NCBI RefSeq assembly: GCF_000376445.1
Contig: NZ_AQXI01000001.1
Coordinates: 2,443,734-2,507,733, forward strand
Source: Haladaptatus paucihalophilus DX253
GTDB taxonomy: Archaea; Halobacteriota; Halobacteria; Halobacteriales; Haladaptataceae
Direction of reading: 5' to 3'
DNA length: 64,000 nucleotides
Shown here piece by piece: positions 9,639 through 16,805 of the stretch. The position numbers were made by a program, and so were the translations under genes. Under the pieces are notes generated by a model. That model saw nothing but the letters and a program-made list of their open reading frames with translations, did no database searches and had not been told where the DNA came from. Position 1 is the first letter of the stretch; every line of letters starts with the position of its first letter.

Positions 9639-10349
9639 CTACTGCACGCCGGTCGAGTTCTCCAGCAGTCGCCAGCCGTCGTCCTCGCGGGAGAGGACGT
9701 CTCGCCGAACCATCTCTTCGAGGACTTCGCTCAGGCGGTCCGGTTGGGCGATCTCCATCTGGATTCGCTCCACGTCGTGGTACTCGTTGAGGTAGTGTCG
9801 GATGTCGTCCTTCGTGAACACCTCGTCGTCGGCTCGGTCCAGCGCGCCGCTGGTGATGTCTATCATGTCCTCGATGAAGTTCCACGGGTAGACTATCCAC
9901 GCCCACTCCTCCAGTCGCTCGCCGATGTAGTCGGGGTCGAACTCGCTCGTCTGGAGCAGTTGGAGGGTGGCGGTTCGGATTTCGCCCGCGTCGCGGTCCT
10001 CGACGTACTCCGCGGCGTGCTTGATGGACCCGCCCGTATCCGCGATGTCGTCGATGATGAGCACGTCCTTGCCCTCGACGCTCCCCTCGGGCATGGGGTA
10101 GCGGACTTCGGGTTCGCTCGACTTCTGGGCCGCCCCGACGTAGTGTTCCATCTTGAGGCTCGTCAGGTCGTCCAAGCCGAGGAAATCACAGATACATCGC
10201 CCGGCGAACCACCCGCCGCGTGCGAGCGCCACGATGACGTCCGGTTCGAATTCGGAAGTTTTCACCTGCTCGCTCACGTCGCGGCAGAGACTGTAGATGT
10301 AATCCCAGTTGGTGATGGTACATTTGAAATCGTCCGGGATATCGCTCAT
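9639..10349 (-). CDS. Purine phosphoribosyltransferase (xanthine/guanine-type)
   Basis: Transfers PRPP to a purine base in salvage. The PRPP-binding loop VLIIDDIADTGGSI (about residues 95-108) and the pyrophosphate loop VIVALARGGWFAGR (about 38-51) are both intact. A C-terminal region of about 75 residues (from DEVFTKDDIRHYLNEYHD) looks like a small winged-helix appendage and is unusual beside the minimal Gpt fold. The length of 236 residues suits the haloarchaeal Gpt-like family. The ATG at 10349 starts MSDIPDDFKCTITNWDYIYS. It leads the HD-nucleotidase gene 5 bp downstream. Base preference cannot be read from sequence. Confidence 0.87.
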   Translation of the reverse strand: MSDIPDDFKCTITNWDYIYSLCRDVSEQVKTSEFEPDVIVALARGGWFAGRCICDFLGLDDLTSLKMEHYVGAAQKSSEPEVRYPMPEGSVEGKDVLIIDDIADTGGSIKHAAEYVEDRDAGEIRTATLQLLQTSEFDPDYIGERLEEWAWIVYPWNFIEDMIDITSGALDRADDEVFTKDDIRHYLNEYHDVERIQMEIAQPDRLSEVLEEMVRRDVLSREDDGWRLLENSTGVQ

Positions 10350-10641
10350 TCTATCCGAACGTCGCGCGTCGGCACACTTAACGGTTTACAGGTGGTCGCG
10401 TACCCCCAGTTGCACGCGTCGTCGAACCCCGAGAAATGCTCACTGCGGAGTGTATTCGACGGTTTGGAGATGACGGAGGGCACGCGCCGTCGCGTAGTGG
10501 TTCCCGTCCGCTATGGTCGGTCGTTCCCCGTGGAAACGCCACCACGCCAGCGCCATCAACTATATTACGATTCGCTCCTTAATATCATCGAATCAGGCAG
10601 TGAAACTACTGGAGACGGACCTGTCCTGACGCCCCCAAACC

Positions 10642-12030
10642 ATGACGCACACACAAGAATTCGAACACCTCCTCGACTGCAAGAACGTCCTCGGCGTCGA
10701 TTACGACGAGGAAACGAACACGCTCACGGTCTTCGTCTCGCAAAAGCTCCCGGACGCGGAACTCGACGACGAGGACAACGTGAAAAAGCGCGTCTCCGGC
10801 GTTACCGTCCGCGTCGAAGACGCGGGCTACGGCGACGAACGCGACGGGTTCGACGCGCTCGCCTTTCTCGAACCCCTCCCCGATGCCGAGGCGGGCCGCC
10901 ACGACCGCCATCGACCGGTCGTCGGCGGTATCAGCGAAATCAACGCGAAATCGACGGCCGCGACCGCCGGGCCGTATCCCGCCCGCGTGACCGACACCGG
11001 CGCCGCGAACTGGGCCGAGTCGGTCTCCGAGGGCGACGTCGTTCGCCTCTCGAACAACCACGTCTACGCCCGGGTGAACGAAGGAGAGTTCGGCGAACCG
11101 GTCATCCAGCCATCGCCGAGGGACGGCGGGAGCATGCCGGACGACAAGACCGGCGAACTGCGCGGCTACGTTACCATCGACGACGGCGCGCTGGTGGACG
11201 TCGCGGCCCGCTCCGTTGACCCGGAGCGGGAATCGCCCGAGTACTACAAGTTGGACGACTCGTGGCCGACGAGCGTCCGCCGCGAGGACTACCGCTCGCT
11301 CAAGGGTCAGACGGTGACGAAGACGGGCCGCACCACCGGCGTTACGAGCGGCGACGTGAAAGCCACCGGCGCGAGCGTCCGCGTGAACTACGGCGACGCG
11401 GGCACCATCAAACTCCGCGACCAACTCATCGCGGGACCGATGTCGAAGGGCGGCGACAGCGGGTCGCCCGTCTTCCTCGATTCGACCGGCGAACTCGTCG
11501 GCCTGCTCTTCGCCGGGTCCGCGCGCCAGACCATCTTCTCCAAAATCGCGGCCGTCGAATCCGAACTCGGCGTCGAACTGCTGACCGAGGAACCCGGCGA
11601 GGGCGGGAGCGGTGGCGGTGGAAGCGGTGGCGGACGCGGCGGCGATGATGGTGGTCGTGGCGGAGACGGTGACGGCGGCCGTGGCGGTACGGGCGGAGGC
11701 GACGATGGGTCAGTTACCTACCGCGAGACGTTCGACACCACGGTCACGGTTTCGACCGACGGCCCGGAACTGTCCTTGGAGTCGTTCTCCGTGTCCGGCC
11801 CGACGGATTCTGGTAAGCAGGTGAAAGCGATCGCCGAGGTGTCCGGCACCGCCGTCGGAACCGGATGGCTCTCCGTGCAGGGGAACCGAACCACGTTCGA
11901 GTTGACCGACGACGACGCCCGCGACGGAGCCTTCGTCCGCGACGTCTCCCTGACCGTCGCAGTCCCCGACTCCTCGACGGATTCCTTCGATTTGCGCGTC
12001 ACCGGCGGCTACGTCGTTCAGTCGTCGTAA
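10642..12030 (+). CDS. Trypsin-fold serine protease, NAL1-like, with Gly-rich linker and C-terminal beta domain
   Basis: 462 residues. Residues 1-85 form an alpha/beta domain of the type that precedes NAL1-like trypsin folds (NVLGVDYDEETNTLTVFVSQK). The protease domain has His140 in LSNNHVYARV, Asp186 in GALVDVAARS and Ser273 in SKGGDSGSPVF, a plausible catalytic triad. A Gly-rich linker (about 316-353, tracts of SGGGGSGGG and GGDGDGGRGG) leads to a C-terminal 110-residue beta-strand-rich domain ending VTGGYVVQSS. No signal peptide, Tat motif or membrane anchor is seen, so it probably acts inside the cell unless exported otherwise. Substrate unknown. A decayed copy of its last 17 codons lies at 12405-12453. 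Confidence 0.78.
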   Translation: MTHTQEFEHLLDCKNVLGVDYDEETNTLTVFVSQKLPDAELDDEDNVKKRVSGVTVRVEDAGYGDERDGFDALAFLEPLPDAEAGRHDRHRPVVGGISEINAKSTAATAGPYPARVTDTGAANWAESVSEGDVVRLSNNHVYARVNEGEFGEPVIQPSPRDGGSMPDDKTGELRGYVTIDDGALVDVAARSVDPERESPEYYKLDDSWPTSVRREDYRSLKGQTVTKTGRTTGVTSGDVKATGASVRVNYGDAGTIKLRDQLIAGPMSKGGDSGSPVFLDSTGELVGLLFAGSARQTIFSKIAAVESELGVELLTEEPGEGGSGGGGSGGGRGGDDGGRGGDGDGGRGGTGGGDDGSVTYRETFDTTVTVSTDGPELSLESFSVSGPTDSGKQVKAIAEVSGTAVGTGWLSVQGNRTTFELTDDDARDGAFVRDVSLTVAVPDSSTDSFDLRVTGGYVVQSS

Positions 12031-12144
12031 CGGCGTTCGAGTCGAGTTGGATCTCATTTTCATCGTTTCAGTAGTTAGTGCTGCCAATCACCCCGAAAAT
12101 CGAGAGGACGACGTCCGAATACAACAAAAACTCGGCGTGAACGA

Positions 12145-12339
12145 TTATCCGCTCTCATACGCGATTTGCCGGAGCCACCAAATGCAGACCATGGACAACA
12201 GTGTCGAGCCGAACATAAGCACGAATTTCAAGACCGAGCCAAACCCAAACAGTTCGCTCACCCTGCTGCCGAGCAAAATACCGACTGCAAGTGAGAGTGA
12301 CCTCGTAGCTAGTCCCACATCTTTCAATGACTCATGCAT
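12145..12339 (-). CDS. Small two-TM membrane protein, unknown function
   Basis: 64 residues (MHESLKDVGLATRS...). Two hydrophobic helices (about 14-28 and 36-56, the second ending MVCIWWLRQ) are separated by a short polar loop, and the tail is IAYESG. ATG 12339 is preceded about 20-27 nt upstream by an AT-rich TATA-like box (CAAATATTTCAAA on the minus strand), consistent with a leaderless start. Base composition is lower in GC than neighbouring core genes. It lies between the protease gene and a decayed copy of that gene's 3' end, suggesting it arrived as an insertion. No family recognised. Confidence 0.55.
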   Translation of the reverse strand: MHESLKDVGLATRSLSLAVGILLGSRVSELFGFGSVLKFVLMFGSTLLSMVCIWWLRQIAYESG

Positions 12340-12404
12340 TACTCTCGATACTGATTTGAAATATTTGAACTCCTCCTATTTCCTTTTGGTCGTGCTCGTT
12401 GCCG

Positions 12405-12453
12405 GACTCGTTCGACGCACGTTACCGGAGGCTACGTCGTTGAGTCGTCGTAA
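12405..12453 (+). pseudogene. Decayed duplicate of the 3' end of the protease gene
   Basis: The 49 nt here match the last 51 nt of the protease gene (11980-12030) at most positions, including ACCGG-GGCTACGTCGTT-AGTCGTCGTAA. A 2-nt deletion breaks the frame (SFD then VTGGYVVESS and stop). This is a relic of a duplicated gene end, 374 bp downstream of the intact one. The intervening DNA carries the small membrane gene at 12145-12339. Confidence 0.6.
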
Positions 12454-12572
12454 TCGCCATCGGAACTGAATGCAAGGCGCACATCTTTCACCCCGCGCCT
12501 CCAGTTCGTTGCGTCCGTGGTGTTCTCGTAGCAGAACGAGGAGGAAAAACGGACGAGAAAACTCGACAGCAT

Positions 12573-12905
12573 TCAGACGACGGCGAAGGTCGCAACGAGG
12601 CTCCAGAGGACGATGCCGAGGAGGTAGAACGTGAGAATCGCTCGGTTGTTCGTGGGGAGCGAGGACCCGACGTGCAACTGTGATGGTGCGGCGTCCGTTT
12701 CTACGAAGTCGTTTCCTTCACCACCTTCTATCGCCATGGTCGGGGCGCTTCCGGTCCGTGCATGGAGAAAGCAGAACACGAACAGGGACGCGATCAGCAG
12801 CAGGCCGATGGCTTTGCCATAGATGTATGCGAGCGGAACGACCGTTATACCCGCTGCGAGGACGGTGTACGCGAGGAGGGCGGAAACGAGAGTGTTTCGT
12901 TCCAT
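12573..12905 (-). CDS. Small membrane protein with three predicted TM helices
   Basis: 110 residues. Hydrophobic helices at about 8-28 (LVSALLAYTVLAAGITVVPL), 32-48 (IGLLLIASLFVFCFLHA) and 88-109 (ILTFYLLGIVLWSLVATFAVV) flank a polar loop of about 38 residues rich in Gly/Glu/Asp/Ser. The ATG at 12905 is the first Met of the open frame. GC content is intermediate. No family recognised; topology predicts the polar loop on the opposite face from the short N terminus. It is isolated, with no obvious operon partner. Confidence 0.6.
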   Translation of the reverse strand: MERNTLVSALLAYTVLAAGITVVPLAYIYGKAIGLLLIASLFVFCFLHARTGSAPTMAIEGGEGNDFVETDAAPSQLHVGSSLPTNNRAILTFYLLGIVLWSLVATFAVV

Positions 12906-13243
12906 AGCTTACTGCAACGAGTTGCAGGCCTAAGTTTTGTGAAGAAATCGATGTCTATTCGATTACGGTATCGAATCCGGCTATTCCGAACTAACAGGGG
13001 AAGTGCAGTCTGATTTCTGGGATTTCATCGCGTTTCGAGATGCGTGATTGGTTCGATAACTGAAGTAGAACATGCGACGGCAGTGAGGTCGAATTTTCGA
13101 ATTTGGCCGGTTTGGACGGTTTACTTCCTGTGGGCAGTATAAGCGGTAGTGGAAAATATTCGGGATCTCGAATTGAGCTGGATACAGCACGTCATGCAAT
13201 ATAAGCGGAGATTTATTACCGCTTACACAGAATTATAGCGACA
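12906..13243. other. Gene-free AT-rich spacer with TAAGCGG half-sites
   Basis: No convincing ORF on either strand. The stretch is AT-rich relative to the window. It carries a TAAGCGG motif at 13140-13146 and, 62 bp further, an inverted pair TAAGCGG/CCGCTTA at 13202-13225 surrounding a TATA-like TTTATTA just upstream of the next gene. It probably functions as promoter and operator DNA. Confidence 0.5.
13202..13225 (+). promoter_or_regulatory. Inverted repeat straddling a TATA box (putative operator)
   Basis: TAAGCGG (13202-13208) and its exact complement CCGCTTA (13219-13225) flank the 10-nt spacer AGATTTATTA, which contains the probable TATA element. The element is centred about 29 nt before the ATG at 13244, the position expected for a leaderless archaeal promoter. 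A dimeric repressor bound here would block TBP. A third half-site lies at 13140-13146. Confidence 0.45.
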
Positions 13244-13432
13244 ATGAGTACAGAACATCGCCGCACCCGGGGCAATGTGATCGGTATCGTGTCCATCTTA
13301 CTCACTGCAATAGCGGTTCAACTCAGTGGATCACCACTCCCGGATTTCTTTGGCCTTGATACATTCGTTTGGTTCACTTTATTTGGACTCGGTGTGATTA
13401 TACTACACACGGTGGGCGTTTTCGGAAAGTAA
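13244..13432 (+). CDS. Small two-TM membrane protein
   Basis: 62 residues with a basic N terminus (MSTEHRRTRGN) and two hydrophobic helices (about 12-29, IGIVSILLTAIAVQLSG, and 38-58, VWFTLFGLGVIILHTVGVF). The ATG at 13244 is positioned for leaderless translation behind the TTTATTA box. Base composition is poorer in GC than core genes. No family recognised. The inverted repeat around its promoter suggests a dedicated repressor or autoregulated module. Confidence 0.6.
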   Translation: MSTEHRRTRGNVIGIVSILLTAIAVQLSGSPLPDFFGLDTFVWFTLFGLGVIILHTVGVFGK

Positions 13433-13464
13433 CTTCTTCAGGTAGAAGAGGTCTACTAACACAC

Positions 13465-13578
13465 ATGGATGCCCTCGGTGAGAAGATCATCCAAGCCGAT
13501 GCCCTTCTCTGGCACATCAGTAACGTTGGTGTTGGGATCGCGGTCTTCGTTGGTTGGCTCAAAACGACTATACAGTAG
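13465..13578 (+). CDS. Candidate 37-residue micro-membrane protein
   Basis: ATG at 13465 opens a 37-codon frame (MDALGEKIIQADALLWHISN... ending FVGWLKTTIQ) with one amphipathic N-terminal stretch and one hydrophobic helix (VGVGIAVFVGWL). It lies 32 bp after the previous membrane gene on the same strand and could be a second cistron. A longer in-frame reading upstream runs through the previous gene in another frame and is unlikely. The call is short and uncertain. Confidence 0.3.
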   Translation: MDALGEKIIQADALLWHISNVGVGIAVFVGWLKTTIQ

Positions 13579-13581
13579 AAA

Positions 13582-14682
13582 TCAGATAACAAACCAGTTG
13601 AAGATCGCAACGACAACGAGTAGCGGTGCAAGTACGCCGTATTTTACTAGCCGCCTCGTAAGATAGCGACGAAATTCCGTCGATTCTTGATCCGTAACCG
13701 CTAGAGGTAACGCATCAGTTCCGTAGAGTACTGGAGTTCCGTCCTCAATACGAAGGTTCCCGTATACTGTGAGTGTTGTTCCGTTCTCTATGGGCTTTGC
13801 CTGGACGTAGTACTGGCGTGCTCTGTCGCCTTTTGACTCGATCAGATCGATAACGTCTTCGATCTCATGTACGGTCTCGGTGCTCGTCAGATGGATGTAT
13901 GGCGACGACCACATACTGGGCGAGACACTGATGGTTCTTGGTATTGTTGAGATGGTTGCCTCGGATAATGGAATTGTATTATGGGTGCGGATAAGCCACG
14001 TCGGATCGATCTTTGCAGTTCCCTCGTTGGTAGTAATCGAGAATTCCCCACATTCGATTCCGGACTCGTACCCCACTTTAGCCCGAGATATCGTTCTATC
14101 TTTTAGATCGATAACATAGAGGTTATCGCTATGTGAGATCCGCCACAGATATGCTCCTACTGCTGGATTATAAGCCGGAAATAGCTGGGTAGATCCCTCT
14201 GGAGGTGAGTCGACGGTTATGTCTCCTCGTAATAGGACTGTATCTCCTGTGTCAGTAATCTGTTTTTCTGTGTATGTCCCCGAGCGAATCAGCCAAAATA
14301 TCTTGAGCGTACTGATTGCGTTGCTAAAATATGGTACCGACAATACTCCCGAAACTAGTGAGATAAAAATATTCAGTTCCATATACAGCCATCCATGCGT
14401 AAATGACGTATATATTTGCTGAATAGTCGTCTGAACCGGTCTGGATGCTCTCTTCGTAATATGAGAGAACTCATATCGGGTTTCTAGAATTCTTTGAGTT
14501 TGATACGCTTGCCAGTCTCGCTTAGTTCTGCGTAGTGCAACATGAGGCAGTGAGACAAACGGATCACAATCAATCCACTCTCCATATACCAGTGGACCAC
14601 GTTTACTCCCGTCCGAAAAGCGGAAGCAGACGTGCTTACCGCCGCTACTCGATACGAACCGAATGTAATGGGTGTTTCTCAT
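13582..14682 (-). CDS. GIDE-like membrane protein on low-GC DNA
   Basis: 366 residues. After a 90-residue N-terminal region come a hydrophobic segment (about 96-118, LYMELNIFISLVSGVLSVPYF) and a beta-rich soluble region of about 200 residues. The pattern resembles the GIDE/MULAN membrane domain of haloarchaeal proteins: GDTVLLRGDITVDSP, a central aromatic core, a late VQAKPIENGTTLTVYGNL, and GTPVLYGTDALPLAVTDQ. A C-terminal TM helix follows (about 345-364). The ATG at 14682 has a strong GGAGGAGGA just upstream. Codon use is clearly more A/T-rich than neighbours, pointing to recent acquisition. The GIDE assignment is by pattern only; eukaryotic relatives are RING ligases, but no RING is present here. 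Confidence 0.6.
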   Translation of the reverse strand: MRNTHYIRFVSSSGGKHVCFRFSDGSKRGPLVYGEWIDCDPFVSLPHVALRRTKRDWQAYQTQRILETRYEFSHITKRASRPVQTTIQQIYTSFTHGWLYMELNIFISLVSGVLSVPYFSNAISTLKIFWLIRSGTYTEKQITDTGDTVLLRGDITVDSPPEGSTQLFPAYNPAVGAYLWRISHSDNLYVIDLKDRTISRAKVGYESGIECGEFSITTNEGTAKIDPTWLIRTHNTIPLSEATISTIPRTISVSPSMWSSPYIHLTSTETVHEIEDVIDLIESKGDRARQYYVQAKPIENGTTLTVYGNLRIEDGTPVLYGTDALPLAVTDQESTEFRRYLTRRLVKYGVLAPLLVVVAIFNWFVI

Positions 14683-14868
14683 TCCTCCTCCACCGATAGT
14701 GAGAAATGTAGTGTGGCAGGAGAATCACGGAGTGATACCGAGGACGAGGGAGAACCGATTACGGACTCGGTTTGACCGTGGTTAGAATGGACAACGGGGA
14801 ATCCAATTCAACCATCCCGCGGGTATCGAGAACCGAGGCTTAAACACCCCGTCGGACCATGCCCCGGT

Positions 14869-15792
14869 ATGCAAACCTGTCGAACGCTGCTCGTGGACGC
14901 GTTCACGGACGAACCGCTGGCCGGAAACGCCGCCGGTGTGGTTCCCGACGCCGACGATTTGACGGCCGACCAGATGCAGGCCATCGCCCGCGAACTCTCG
15001 GTGAGCGAGACGGCCTTTTTTGTCGAAAGCGAGGACGCGGACCGCCGGGTCCGGTTCTTCACGCCGACGACGGAAATCGACCTCTGCGGACACGCGACGG
15101 TCGCCTCGCACGTCCACCTGCTCGAAGACGACCGCATCGAACCGGGAACGCACGCGCTCGAAACGAACGTCGGCGTGCTGGACATCGAGGTGGAAACGGA
15201 CGGCACCGTCTGGATGACCCAAGACGACCCCGACGTCGAACCCGTCGATATCGAGTACGAACGACTGGGTGCGGCGCTCGGCATCGACCCGGCGGCGCTC
15301 CGCGATGTGGGCGAGGACCTCCCGCTGGCGGTTTCCTCGACGGGACTTCCCATTCTCATCGTCCCCGTCAACTTCCTCGAACACGTCGGCGGCGCGGACC
15401 CTGACATGGAGGCCATCGAGGAAATCGGGAACGAGGTCGGCGCGCTCGGCGTCTACGCCTTCACGTTCGACGCCATCGAGGCGGGCTCGACGCTCCACGG
15501 GCGGATGTTCGCCCCCGCGGTGGGGATTCCGGAGGACCCGGTGACGGGCACGGCGAGCGGGTCGGTCGCGGCGTATCTGGACGCGTACGACGCGTTCGAC
15601 AACGAGGGCGAATCCGGGAATTTCCCGGACGAACTCCGCTTGGAGCAGGGTCACTTCGTTGACCGACCGGGATACGTGCGCGTGCGGGTCGATAATGAAA
15701 CCGGCGTGCGAGTCGGGGGTCGGGCGACGACCGCGCTGGACGGCAGTTTGGTCGCCCCCGACGCGGCGGACGACGACATCATCGAGTGCTGA
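14869..15792 (+). CDS. PhzF-family isomerase/epimerase
   Basis: The PhzF fold comprises two similar diaminopimelate-epimerase-like halves. The 307-residue product has the family length. It opens CRTLLVDAFTDEPLAGNAAGVV, with the catalytic Glu in the SVSETAFF segment (about residue 46) and the family motif RFFTPTTEIDLCGHATVAS (about 65-83). The second half carries the glycine-rich GIPEDPVTGTASGSVAAYL (about 217-235). Members isomerise phenazine precursors or unknown small acids; no phenazine genes are present, so the substrate is unknown. The ATG at 14869 precedes the first strand directly. It appears monocistronic. Confidence 0.9.
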   Translation: MQTCRTLLVDAFTDEPLAGNAAGVVPDADDLTADQMQAIARELSVSETAFFVESEDADRRVRFFTPTTEIDLCGHATVASHVHLLEDDRIEPGTHALETNVGVLDIEVETDGTVWMTQDDPDVEPVDIEYERLGAALGIDPAALRDVGEDLPLAVSSTGLPILIVPVNFLEHVGGADPDMEAIEEIGNEVGALGVYAFTFDAIEAGSTLHGRMFAPAVGIPEDPVTGTASGSVAAYLDAYDAFDNEGESGNFPDELRLEQGHFVDRPGYVRVRVDNETGVRVGGRATTALDGSLVAPDAADDDIIEC

Positions 15793-15810
15793 CGACGGAC
15801 GCGAACGACG

Positions 15811-16167
15811 TTATCGAATCCGACGATAGTCGTACGCTCCCCGGATATTTTCGTGAAAGTACGACCCGTGTGAGCGGGCGCTCAGGAGTTCCTGATACAC
15901 CGATTGGGGAACGTCGGCGTACCGATACACGCCGCCGCTGTGGAACTCGATTTCGAGCGTCTCCTCCTCCGGGTCGTAGCCGACGCTCGCCAAACTGGTC
16001 GAATCTACGGGCGTCCGGGTTCGCGTCACGGACGCCAGCATGTCGTACGGGACGTATCCGACGACGCCCGCGTGGCGTCCCCGGAGGACGATTCCCTCGT
16101 TCCCTTCCTCGAATTCGTCGCACTCGATTCGTCTCGTTCGTTCGCCGTCGCGTGTGCGCGCTTTCAT
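15811..16167 (-). CDS. KTSC-domain protein
   Basis: 118 residues from ATG 16167. The C-terminal KTSC domain (about 53-118) is recognisable from VDSTSLASVGYDPEEETLEIEF, VYRYADVPQSVYQELLSARSHGSYFHENIR and the terminal YDYRRIR. KTSC domains occur with RNA-related and phage-type proteins, but their role is poorly defined. The preceding 50 residues are charged with a short beta stretch (GIVLRGRHAGVVGYVPYDML). The longer upstream frame crosses the divergent promoter region of the next gene and is rejected. Its promoter region is shared with the HTH gene at 16348. Confidence 0.78.
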   Translation of the reverse strand: MKARTRDGERTRRIECDEFEEGNEGIVLRGRHAGVVGYVPYDMLASVTRTRTPVDSTSLASVGYDPEEETLEIEFHSGGVYRYADVPQSVYQELLSARSHGSYFHENIRGAYDYRRIR

Positions 16168-16347
16168 CGCCGAAGCCACGATTCGAACGACCCTCAACGC
16201 ATCGGCCCGCAAATCATTGCTGTAAGTTATACAGAGGCACAGAAAGTTATTTATGTATAATCGCCATCTTCTATGGTGTGCCAATCCGGACGGTTCTACA
16301 CGTCCATTTATCCAGTCCGTCGTGCTGTCCGGGTGGTCGGAGAAGCC

Positions 16348-16686
16348 ATGACTAACAGCGAGACGCCAACCGAAACCGGAATTTCTACAGCCGCACCAAG
16401 CACGCGCGACCTGTCGAACGTCTTCGACGCTTTGCAACGCCCGGAACGTCGAACTGTCCTATCGTTCCTTCACGAGTGCGACGCCGACACCATCGAGTTG
16501 GACGAACTCGGAGCGCACGTTTCGTCTCGATTGACCGGTACGGATGAAACCCTCGTCCGGTCGATGCTTCATCACCACCATCTTCCCAAGCTGGCGGACT
16601 ACGGGTTCATCGATTACGACAGAACGACCCTCGTAATCCGTCCGTGCGCCGACGTCGATGAGCTACTTCCCCTGTTCGTAGAATGA
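16348..16686 (+). CDS. Winged-helix protein of the DUF7344 type
   Basis: 112 residues. After a polar N terminus (MTNSETPTETG), residues 25-110 match the small haloarchaeal winged-helix family found in many putative regulators: DLSNVFDALQRPERRTVLSFLHE, then LDELGAHVSSRL, SMLHHHHLPKLADYGFIDYDRTTLVI. These usually act as small DNA-binding regulators. The ATG at 16348 is preferred over in-frame codons back to 16273, because the earlier codons lie in a probable 5' leader behind the box TTTATGTATAA (about 16250-16260). Target genes unknown; KTSC is divergent. Confidence 0.78.
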   Translation: MTNSETPTETGISTAAPSTRDLSNVFDALQRPERRTVLSFLHECDADTIELDELGAHVSSRLTGTDETLVRSMLHHHHLPKLADYGFIDYDRTTLVIRPCADVDELLPLFVE

Positions 16687-16805
16687 TGAAAATCGCCCCC
16701 GGCGTCCTGGTGGCGATTCCAGAGTATATTCGGTTCTGAGTTACTTTTCCACGACGAACTGGTCGGAACATTCTTTATGTACCTGCTTGTTTCCCCCCAT
16801 ACGCA

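Noticed and set aside
12047-12469. Plus-strand 140-aa ORF
   Set aside because: Lies over the decayed protease tail and opposite a better membrane-protein ORF; no start signals or domain.
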